A model generated the notes under the pieces. It searched no databases. It had not been told where the DNA came from and worked only from the letters and a program-made list of their open reading frames with translations. A program made the position numbers and the translations under genes. A stretch of 64,000 bases of DNA from Cronobacter condimenti 1330 (lineage in GTDB: Bacteria > Pseudomonadota > Gammaproteobacteria > Enterobacterales > Enterobacteriaceae). Shown here piece after piece: positions 44,256 to 51,203 of this stretch. The DNA is taken from contig NZ_CP012264.1 in assembly GCF_001277255.1 (NCBI RefSeq), forward strand, positions 682,001 through 746,000. The letters are read 5' to 3'. How positions within the stretch are numbered: the stretch's first letter is position 1; every line of letters begins with the position of its first letter.

Positions 44256-44702
44256 TTAGGGATTGCTCACATCCGCTAGCGTTAAAAGCGCGAGGACACA
44301 GACGACAAAGACGGCGAAAGCCGCTACCGTCCAGAAGGCGCGTTTGGGTTTCTTCTTGTTTTCTTCGGTCAGGAGATCGACCGGGACATCGTCATTTACC
44401 TTGATGCCAAGCTTAGGAATAGTGACAAACAGCTCGTTGATGCCGAGGCTACGCAGGTCCCGGCGCAACAGGTAAAGCACCTGTGTCAGGTTCGCGTCGC
44501 TAACATACTGCCCCCGGTTGCCCCATAAAACGGCAGCAATTTGCTGTTTTTCAATAACGCCGTTTCCGGCGTTTTCGATAATAAAACTCAAACACCGAGC
44601 CCGCATCGTTGTCATTTTTATGACACATGCATTATCGGTATTTTTTAATTAGTTTTTTGCCTCTGAAAAAATACAGTTACGGTTGATGAGATAGCTTTTC
44701 AT
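44256..44702 (-). pseudogene. ToxR/CadC-like membrane-anchored regulator with in-frame stop
   Basis: An ATG at 44700-44702 follows an AGGTGAT ribosome site and opens MKSYLINRNCIFSEAKN, then TAA (44649-44651). The same frame goes on with LKNTDNACVIKMTTMRARCLSFIIENAG and ends at 44256. Together this is a complete ToxR-type winged helix (VLWGNRGQYVSDANLTQVL, LRRDLRSLG). A membrane segment (FWTVAAFAVFVVCVLALLTLA) and a very short tail follow. The stop falls inside the N-terminal beta-sheet, so the fragment that could start at 44615 lacks it. It is 20 bases upstream of the broken muramidase and in the same orientation, so the two formed an operon. RoeA of the Yersinia entomophaga type 10 system is a comparable regulator. 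A sequencing error at the stop cannot be excluded. Confidence 0.78.
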
Positions 44703-45104
44703 ATATCACCTGTGGACAACTATAAATATAGGGCGGGAAGTTCTCTGGCGACATTCAGATTAGGGATATGCTTAATCCTTTTCCATCGCCGGTAAACAAA
44801 AAGACGTTTTTATTTAGCGAAACGGCAGTCCAGATCACGATTTGCCAGGCATTTTAAATCTCGTTTAATTTGCAATTAACAGGCGGTTAATTTTTGTTGT
44901 ATGATATATTTTGTTTCATTTTGTTGAATACTAATGTAAAAGACGTAAAAAATACCTTTTGTTCTCGATTTTGTAATCGTTATTTAAGTCACATTTATTT
45001 TTTAATCTCTTTTTATAAGTTGTGACTGGAGCGGGGGCCGTGTAGCCGGACATGATAGTCAGCGCAGAAAGTACTGCACTCACTTTTCACGAAGGAAAAT
45101 AAAC
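44703..45104. other. AT-rich divergent control region of regulator and chitinase
   Basis: About 400 bases without an ORF. The block at 44881-44940 is only 23% GC (counted), far below the flanking genes, and resembles H-NS-silenced control DNA. It contains the chitinase promoter candidate and the ribosome site AAGGA before 45105. Confidence 0.6.
44876..44905 (+). promoter_or_regulatory. Candidate chitinase promoter
   Basis: TTAACA (44876-44881) and TATGAT (44900-44905) each match the sigma-70 hexamers at five of six positions with an 18-base spacer. This would give a leader of nearly 200 bases before the chitinase start. Other AT-rich hexamers nearby could serve instead. Confidence 0.4.
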
Positions 45105-47186
45105 ATGACTACCAGTAAATTAATTCAGGGCGACAGCCTGACTGAAACCAGTAATGCGGCCGATGGTTTTAAAGCGGCCAGCGAAGTTGAGAAATACAGT
45201 TATACTTCCGCTCGTGTAGCAAAGCCGGTATACAATAAATATAAGCCTGCTAATAAACCAAAAGTGTTTGGTTATTATACCGACTGGTCACAATATGATG
45301 GCCGCCTGCAGGGTGACGATACGCCTGCTAACCGCGGCCGCGGTTATGACCTGGCAAAAGTTTCGCCTACTGCGTATGACAAAATCATTTTTGGTTTCCT
45401 CGGCATCGTCGGCGACAAAGGCGAAAAGCAGTACACCATTGAAAACGCCGCGCGCCAGACGAATAAAAACACCAACGAACCGACGTTTCTCGATCCCTGG
45501 GGCGATTTTCAGTCCTATGAAAACTGCGGCCACACCACCAGCGGCTGGGATATCGATCCGGCCACGGTGACCCAGGCGACCACCAAAGGTCTGCTTGGCG
45601 GGCTGCGCGATCTCCAGCAAAAAGCGAAGCAGCAGGGGCATACCCTGGCGCTGTCGATGAGTATCGGCGGCTGGACCATGAGCAATGGTTTCCATGAGAT
45701 GTCAAAAACCGACTCCTCCCGGAAAACTTTTGCCGCCGGTGTCGTGAAACTGTTTAAACAGTTCCCGATGTTCAGCGAAGTGGATATCGACTGGGAGTAC
45801 CCGAACGCGGAAGGCAACGGCAACCCGCACGGCCCGGAAGATGGCACTAACTACGCGCTGCTTATCGCCGAGATGAAAAAACAGCTCAGCGCGGCAGGGC
45901 GCAGCGACGTGAAAATCTCTATCGCCAGCTCGGCGGTAGTTTCTACGCTTGAGTATTCCAACGTGAAAGCGCTGCTGGACGCCGGGCTTTATGCCATCAA
46001 CGTGATGACATATGACTTCTTCGGCACCCCCTGGGCTGACACCCTCACGCATCACACCAACCTGACGCCGCTCACCGCTGGCGGCTGGAGCATTGAGGCC
46101 GTGGTGGATTATTTGATTGCCGAAGGTTTCCCGTCCGATCGCATTAACATCGGTTATGCCGGTTACTCCCGCAATGCCCGTAACGCCGTGATTGAGAGTT
46201 TCTCTCCGCTGAAAGGCGCTTACTCGCCGGGTAATGGCACCACTACCGGGACGTTCGAATCAGGCAGCACCGAATGGTATGACACCCTTTATAACTACCT
46301 GGATCTGGAAAACCAACAAGGGCGCAACGGCTTTAACGTCTATACCGATAAAATCGCCAATGCCGATTACCTCTACAATCCGCAAAGCAAACTGTTTATG
46401 TCGCTTGATACGCCGCGCTCGGTGAAGGCGAAAGGTCAGTATGCCGCGTCGCGCAATCTTGGCGGACTGTTTACCTGGACTATCGATCAGGACAACGGCG
46501 TGCTGGTTAATGCCGCTCGTGAAGGGCTTGGTTATGAAATAGAAACCCAGACGGTGGACATGAAGCCGTTCTATTTCGACGGGATTAACGTTGCCGTACC
46601 GGACAACGGTGGCAGCGACAGCGTGCCGCAACCAACGGTAAACCATGCGCCGGTGGCGGCTATCCAGCTGCGTGTCGTTGGCGGCTCGCGCATTCAGCTT
46701 TCTGGCGAGGCGTCGCACGATGAGGATAACGACGCGCTGAGTTTCAGCTGGGGCGTGCCGTCCAGCATCACCGTGGCGGATAAGAGCGCAATTGTCATTG
46801 AGTTTGAGGTGCCAGTGGTGACGCAGAGTACTGACTACCAGTTCACCCTTTTCGTTCGCGACAGTAAAAACGAGCCTTCGTCTCAGCAGCGGTTTGTTGT
46901 CACCGCTGTACCGGCAAATGCTGCGCCGTCTGGCGAAGATACCCCCGCACCGACTCCAACACCGGACCCGGAACCCACACCAACGCCCGTGCCTGACGAT
47001 AACAGCGCCGGTAACGCGCCTTATCCGCTCTGGAGCGCGAGCGCCATTTACGGCGCAAAATGGGGCACTTTCGAGAAGGTAAGCTGGAAAGGCCGTAACT
47101 ATCAGGTCAACTGGTACTCGCAGGGCGAGCAGCCTGACCTGAACAGCGGACCTTATCAGGTCTGGACCGATTTAGGCGCTTATTAA
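45105..47186 (+). CDS. GH18 chitinase without signal peptide, PKD-like and CBM5/12 domains
   Basis: The 693-residue protein has a polar N-terminus (MTTSKLIQGDSLTETSNA) with no hydrophobic core, so no Sec signal. Residues about 48-475 are a GH18 barrel starting KPKVFGYYTDWSQY, with the catalytic DxxDxDxE motif in SEVDIDWEYP (acid Glu231). YDFFG and FTWTIDQDNG are later strands. About 513-602 is a PKD/Ig-like domain (SGEASHDEDNDALSFSW). A Pro/Thr-rich linker follows, then a C-terminal CBM5/12 chitin-binding module (about 639-693, YPLWSASAIYGAKWG). The lack of a signal peptide, the adjacent holin-like gene and the muramidase remnant suggest release by a holin/endolysin route as for Serratia ChiC. 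Coding GC is host-like while the control region is AT-rich. Confidence 0.9.
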   Translation: MTTSKLIQGDSLTETSNAADGFKAASEVEKYSYTSARVAKPVYNKYKPANKPKVFGYYTDWSQYDGRLQGDDTPANRGRGYDLAKVSPTAYDKIIFGFLGIVGDKGEKQYTIENAARQTNKNTNEPTFLDPWGDFQSYENCGHTTSGWDIDPATVTQATTKGLLGGLRDLQQKAKQQGHTLALSMSIGGWTMSNGFHEMSKTDSSRKTFAAGVVKLFKQFPMFSEVDIDWEYPNAEGNGNPHGPEDGTNYALLIAEMKKQLSAAGRSDVKISIASSAVVSTLEYSNVKALLDAGLYAINVMTYDFFGTPWADTLTHHTNLTPLTAGGWSIEAVVDYLIAEGFPSDRINIGYAGYSRNARNAVIESFSPLKGAYSPGNGTTTGTFESGSTEWYDTLYNYLDLENQQGRNGFNVYTDKIANADYLYNPQSKLFMSLDTPRSVKAKGQYAASRNLGGLFTWTIDQDNGVLVNAAREGLGYEIETQTVDMKPFYFDGINVAVPDNGGSDSVPQPTVNHAPVAAIQLRVVGGSRIQLSGEASHDEDNDALSFSWGVPSSITVADKSAIVIEFEVPVVTQSTDYQFTLFVRDSKNEPSSQQRFVVTAVPANAAPSGEDTPAPTPTPDPEPTPTPVPDDNSAGNAPYPLWSASAIYGAKWGTFEKVSWKGRNYQVNWYSQGEQPDLNSGPYQVWTDLGAY

Positions 47187-47230
47187 GCGTATTCCCTTTT
47201 CTGCTCAGCCTGTCTTTGAGCGGACCTTTG

Positions 47231-47261
47231 GCCCCGGGTAAGGATTACCGGGGCTTTTTTT
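47231..47261 (+). terminator. Chitinase terminator
   Basis: GCCCCGG / CCGGGGC stem with an inner GTA/TAC pairing is followed by eight T, 45 bases after the stop. Confidence 0.85.
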
Positions 47262-47417
47262 ATGCTTTTTCATGCGGCCCTCTTTTCCACTAGCCCCATA
47301 ACTCGGTTTTAACGAGTCTTGTGTGCACAATAAACTGCTTTTCCGATGAATAAAGAACGCTATCCTTATAGTTACCGATATTTAGTTAATAAATGGATCC
47401 ATGGTTCTGGATAAACA

Positions 47418-48590
47418 ATGATGATAAACACCGTACAACGTTTTTTTAAAAGTGAAGCTGCAGGCGGCATCGTCCTGATTGTGGCCGCCGCTCTGGCCAT
47501 GCTGCTGGCGAACCTGAACGTCACGCACGATCTCTACGAAGGTTTTCTCAGCACGCCGGTGGAGTTACAGGTCGGCGCGCTGGAGATTAAAAAAAATATG
47601 CTGCTGTGGGTGAATGACGCCCTGATGGCGGTCTTCTTCCTGCTGGTGGGCCTGGAGGTCAAACGTGAGATGGTGCAGGGCTCGCTCGCCAGCCGTCGGC
47701 AGGCTTCGCTGCCGGTGATTGCTGCGCTGGGCGGCATGGTCGTTCCTGCGATGCTTTACCTGGCGTTTAATTTTCAGGACCCGGTGACGCGTGGGGGATG
47801 GGCTATCCCGGCCGCGACCGATATCGCGTTCGCGCTGGGTATTCTCGCGCTACTTGGCAGCCGTGTGCCGCCCGCGCTGAAAATTTTCCTGATGGCGCTG
47901 GCTATCATCGATGACCTGGGCGCGATTGTGATTATTGCGCTGTTCTATACCAACTCGCTGTCAATGATGTCATTACTGGTGGCTGCGGGGGCCATCGCTG
48001 TGCTGGCGGTACTGAATATCTGCAACGTACGCCGCGTGGGCGTCTATATTCTGGTAGGTGTAGTGCTCTGGACAGCGGTGCTGAAATCGGGCGTACACGC
48101 CACGCTCGCAGGCGTAATCATTGGCTTTTTCGTGCCGCTGAAAGCGGAAAAAGGGCGTTCGCCTGCCGGGACGCTTGAACATGCGTTGCATCCGTGGGTG
48201 GGCTTTATGATCCTGCCGCTGTTCGCCTTCGCCAATGCGGGCGTTTCACTGGCAGGCGTGACGCTTGCGGGGCTGACTTCGCTATTGCCGCTGGGTATTA
48301 TTGCTGGCCTGTTTATTGGCAAGCCGCTGGGCATCAGTCTCTTCTGTGCGCTGGCGATAAAGTTTAAGTGGGCCACGCTGCCGCCGGGCGTCAGCCAGAA
48401 AACCATTCTGGCGGTCGGCGTACTGTGCGGCATCGGTTTTACCATGTCGATTTTTATCGCTTCGCTGGCGTTTGGCGACGTCGAAGCCTCTCTGGTGACC
48501 TGGGCGAAGCTTGGCATTCTGGTTGGTTCATTACTGGCTGCGGTAACAGGGTATCTTCTGCTGCGAAGCCATTTGTCGGGAACGCGCTAG
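47418..48590 (+). CDS. nhaA: Na+/H+ antiporter NhaA
   Basis: The 390-residue protein has about twelve membrane helices. FKSEAAGGIVLIVAAALAM starts the family. The ion-binding aspartates are in helix V (LAIIDDLGAIVIIALFYTN), and the helix IV region is IPAATDIAFALGILALLGS. It exports sodium in exchange for protons, for salt and alkaline pH tolerance. nhaR follows in the same orientation, as in E. coli. Confidence 0.97.
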   Translation: MMINTVQRFFKSEAAGGIVLIVAAALAMLLANLNVTHDLYEGFLSTPVELQVGALEIKKNMLLWVNDALMAVFFLLVGLEVKREMVQGSLASRRQASLPVIAALGGMVVPAMLYLAFNFQDPVTRGGWAIPAATDIAFALGILALLGSRVPPALKIFLMALAIIDDLGAIVIIALFYTNSLSMMSLLVAAGAIAVLAVLNICNVRRVGVYILVGVVLWTAVLKSGVHATLAGVIIGFFVPLKAEKGRSPAGTLEHALHPWVGFMILPLFAFANAGVSLAGVTLAGLTSLLPLGIIAGLFIGKPLGISLFCALAIKFKWATLPPGVSQKTILAVGVLCGIGFTMSIFIASLAFGDVEASLVTWAKLGILVGSLLAAVTGYLLLRSHLSGTR

Positions 48591-48662
48591 CGCCCGCCTT
48601 ATCACGCGGCCTTTCGGAGTGAAGGCCGCTCCGCCCTCACGGATCCCAGAGAGAAAGCGCTT

Positions 48663-49559
48663 ATGTCTCATATCAATTACAACCATCTGTATTATTTCTG
48701 GCAGGTTTGTAAGGAAGGCTCCGTGGTCGGGGCTGCCGAGGCGTTGTACCTGACGCCGCAAACCATCACCGGGCAGATCAAAGCGCTTGAGGAGCGGCTG
48801 CAGGGCAAATTGTTTAAGCGTAAAGGAAGAGGGCTTGAACCGAGCGAGCTGGGACAACTGGTGTTTCGTTACGCCGATCGTATGTTTACCCTAAGTCAGG
48901 AAATGCTCGACATCATTAACTACCGCAAAGAATCGCATTTGTTATTTGATGTCGGGGTGGCGGACGCGCTGTCTAAACGGCTGGTGAGCGGCGTACTGGA
49001 CGCGGCGGTAGTGGAAGATGAGCAGATCCACCTGCGCTGTTTTGAGTCGACCCATGAGATGCTGCTGGAACAGCTGAGCCAGCATAAGCTCGATATGATT
49101 ATTTCCGACTGCCCCATCGACTCCACTCAGCAGGCAGGGCTGTTTTCCGTCAAAATCGGCGAATGTAGCGTAAGTTTCTGGTGCCAGAGCCCTGCGCCGG
49201 CGAAACCTTTCCCGACATGTCTTGAAGAGCGGCGACTGTTGATTCCTGGACGACGCTCGATGCTCGGGCGCAAATTACTGAACTGGATTCATTCGCAGGG
49301 TTTGAAGGTGGAAATCCTTGGCGAATTTGATGATGCGGCGCTTATGAAAGCGTTCGGCGCGGCGCACAATGCCATTTTCGTCGCTCCCAGCCTTTACGCG
49401 CATGATTTTTATGAAGATGACAATATTGTCGAGATAGGGCGGGTGGATAACGTAATGGAGGAGTATCACGCAATTTTTGCGGAAAGGATGATCCAGCATC
49501 CGGCGGTGCAGCGTATCTGCAATCGCGATTACTCCGCGTTGTTCGTACCGCCAAAATAA
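48663..49559 (+). CDS. nhaR: Transcriptional activator NhaR
   Basis: The 298-residue LysR protein begins SHINYNHLYYFWQVCKEGSVVGAAEALYLTPQTITGQIKALEERLQGKLF, the NhaR helix-turn-helix. It activates nhaA in response to sodium and, in E. coli, also the pga biofilm operon. It is 72 bases downstream of nhaA and ends at a bidirectional terminator shared with rpsT. Confidence 0.96.
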   Translation: MSHINYNHLYYFWQVCKEGSVVGAAEALYLTPQTITGQIKALEERLQGKLFKRKGRGLEPSELGQLVFRYADRMFTLSQEMLDIINYRKESHLLFDVGVADALSKRLVSGVLDAAVVEDEQIHLRCFESTHEMLLEQLSQHKLDMIISDCPIDSTQQAGLFSVKIGECSVSFWCQSPAPAKPFPTCLEERRLLIPGRRSMLGRKLLNWIHSQGLKVEILGEFDDAALMKAFGAAHNAIFVAPSLYAHDFYEDDNIVEIGRVDNVMEEYHAIFAERMIQHPAVQRICNRDYSALFVPPK

Positions 49560-49571
49560 AGCAACAGAAAT

Positions 49572-49600
49572 AAAAAAACCCGCAGAAGCGGGTTTTTTTT
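49572..49600. terminator. Bidirectional terminator between nhaR and rpsT
   Basis: AACCCGC / GCGGGTT stem with an AGAA tetraloop, with a long A run on the left and a T run on the right. Confidence 0.9.
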
Positions 49601-49635
49601 ACAAGCTGCTTGAAACAAGCGACAACGAACGGCGA

Positions 49636-49899
49636 TTAAGCCAGTTTGTTGATCTGCGCAGTCAGGTTAGCCTTATGACGCGCGGCTTTGTTTTTGTGGA
49701 TCAGACCTTTAGCAGCCTGACGATCCACGATTGGTTGCATTTCATTAAATGCTTTCAGTGCAGCAGCTTTGTCGCCAGCTTCAATCGCTGCGTACACTTT
49801 CTTGATGAAAGTACGCATCATAGAGCGACGGCTTGCGTTGTGCTTACGGGCCTTTTCAGACTGAACGGCACGCTTCTTAGCTGATTTGATATTAGCCAA
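49636..49899 (-). CDS. rpsT: 30S ribosomal protein S20
   Basis: The 87-residue, Lys/Ala-rich helical protein ([20 protein letters not shown]) binds 16S rRNA early in 30S assembly. The start is TTG (49897-49899) preceded by GGGAG, the same rare start as in E. coli, where the UUG codon is part of translational autocontrol. A strong promoter lies about 50 bases upstream. Confidence 0.98.
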
Positions 49900-49946
49900 G
49901 GTCCAACTCCCAAATATGATCTATGTGGACAATTCAAAGGCCGAGG

Positions 49947-49975
49947 AATATGCCCTTTCAGCCTTCTTTTGTCAA
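49947..49975 (-). promoter_or_regulatory. rpsT promoter (P2-like)
   Basis: On the minus strand, a consensus TTGACA (49970-49975), a 17-base spacer and CATATT (49947-49952) lie about 50 bases before the rpsT TTG. The sequence closely resembles the E. coli rpsT P2 region. Confidence 0.8.
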
Positions 49976-50216
49976 TGGATTTGTGCAAATAAGCGCCGTT
50001 GTTATGCGGCGCTCGTTACGTAGTGATGGCGCAAGATTCTACCAGCTTGCCTCGTGCGAATACAGCCTTTATGGGACAAAATTCGCGTTCAGTGCTAAAC
50101 CAACGCGCAGCGCAATGAATTCCTTGTCGGTTTATGGCTGACAGGGCCAAATCGTCGGTTAACCTTAAAGGCTGTACAAGGTATAATCCGACGATTTTCA
50201 CTGTTCTGAGCCAGTC
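49976..50216. other. Intergenic region between rpsT and ribF
   Basis: Together with the rpsT leader this is a 317-base gap. On the minus strand TAGAAT (50036-50041) could be the -10 of an upstream rpsT promoter. A 72-codon rightward ORF here partly resembles the start of E. coli YaaY but is probably not a gene. The ribF promoter should lie near the right end. Confidence 0.5.
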
Positions 50217-51155
50217 ATGAAGCTGATACGCGGCATACATAATCTCACCTCTGAGCATCACGGTTGCGTGCTGACCATCGGCAATTTCGATGGCGTGCAT
50301 CGTGGTCACCAGGCTTTGCTGAGCGGGCTATGCGCGCAAGGGCGCGAGCGCGGCCTTCCCGTTATGGTCATGATTTTCGAGCCTCAGCCGCTTGAGCTTT
50401 TCGCGGCGGATAAAGCCCCCGCGCGCCTCACTCGGCTGCGCGAGAAGCTGCGCTACCTCGCCCGTTGCGACGTGGATTATGTGCTCTGTATTCGCTTTGA
50501 TCGGCGCTTTGCCGCGCTGACGGCGCAGAACTTCGTAAGCGATTTGCTGGTAGAGCGCCTCGGCGTGAAATTTCTGGCAACCGGTGACGATTTCCGCTTT
50601 GGCGCTGGTCGCGAAGGGGATTTCTTGTTATTACAGAAAGCCGGGCGCGAATATGGCTTTGAAGTCACCAGCACGCAAACGTTTTGCGACGAAGGCGTTC
50701 GCATCAGCAGTACGGCGGTGCGCCAGGCGCTCGCGCAAGACGACCTGTCTCTTGCAGAAAATCTGCTCGGCCGGCCTTTTGCTATCTCCGGACGCGTCGT
50801 CCACGGCGATGCGCTGGGACGCACCATAGGTTTCCCGACGGCGAACGTACCGCTGCGCCGTCATGTTTCGCCCGTGAAGGGCGTGTATGCGGTGGAAGTG
50901 CTGGGCATTAGCGATAAACCGCTGCCCGGCGTCGCCAATATCGGCACCCGCCCGACGGTGGCTGGTCTGCGTCAGCAGCTTGAAGTTCATCTGCTGGACG
51001 TTGCAATCGACCTTTATGGCCGCCATATAGATGTAGTGCTGCGTAAAAAAATACGCAATGAACAGCGGTTTGCCTCGCTTGATGAACTCAAGGCGCAAAT
51101 CGCCCGAGACGTGATCACCGCCCGCGACTTTTTTGGGCTACCGACACCGGCGTAA
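50217..51155 (+). CDS. ribF: Bifunctional riboflavin kinase / FAD synthetase
   Basis: The 312-residue protein has an N-terminal nucleotidyltransferase (FAD synthetase) domain with TIGNFDGVHRGHQALL and GDDFRFGAGREGD. The C-terminal riboflavin kinase domain (from about residue 185) has GRTIGFPTANVPL and GVANIGTRPTV. It makes FMN and FAD from riboflavin and ATP. It is the first gene of the ribF-ileS-lspA-fkpB-ispH cluster, 48 bases before ileS. Confidence 0.97.
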   Translation: MKLIRGIHNLTSEHHGCVLTIGNFDGVHRGHQALLSGLCAQGRERGLPVMVMIFEPQPLELFAADKAPARLTRLREKLRYLARCDVDYVLCIRFDRRFAALTAQNFVSDLLVERLGVKFLATGDDFRFGAGREGDFLLLQKAGREYGFEVTSTQTFCDEGVRISSTAVRQALAQDDLSLAENLLGRPFAISGRVVHGDALGRTIGFPTANVPLRRHVSPVKGVYAVEVLGISDKPLPGVANIGTRPTVAGLRQQLEVHLLDVAIDLYGRHIDVVLRKKIRNEQRFASLDELKAQIARDVITARDFFGLPTPA

Positions 51156-51203
51156 CGCCTGAATCGGCTAATTATCAAACCGAAATACGGAACCGAGAAT
51201 CTG

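Noticed and set aside
47187..47417. hokC/sokC-type toxin-antitoxin expected near nhaA by analogy with E. coli
   Set aside because: No short hydrophobic Hok-like ORF was found between the chitinase terminator and nhaA.
49923..50141. 72-codon rightward ORF partly resembling E. coli YaaY
   Set aside because: Similarity covers only a short segment (RRSLRSDGARFYQLASCEYS) over the rpsT promoter DNA and diverges elsewhere; conservation is better explained by promoter sequence.
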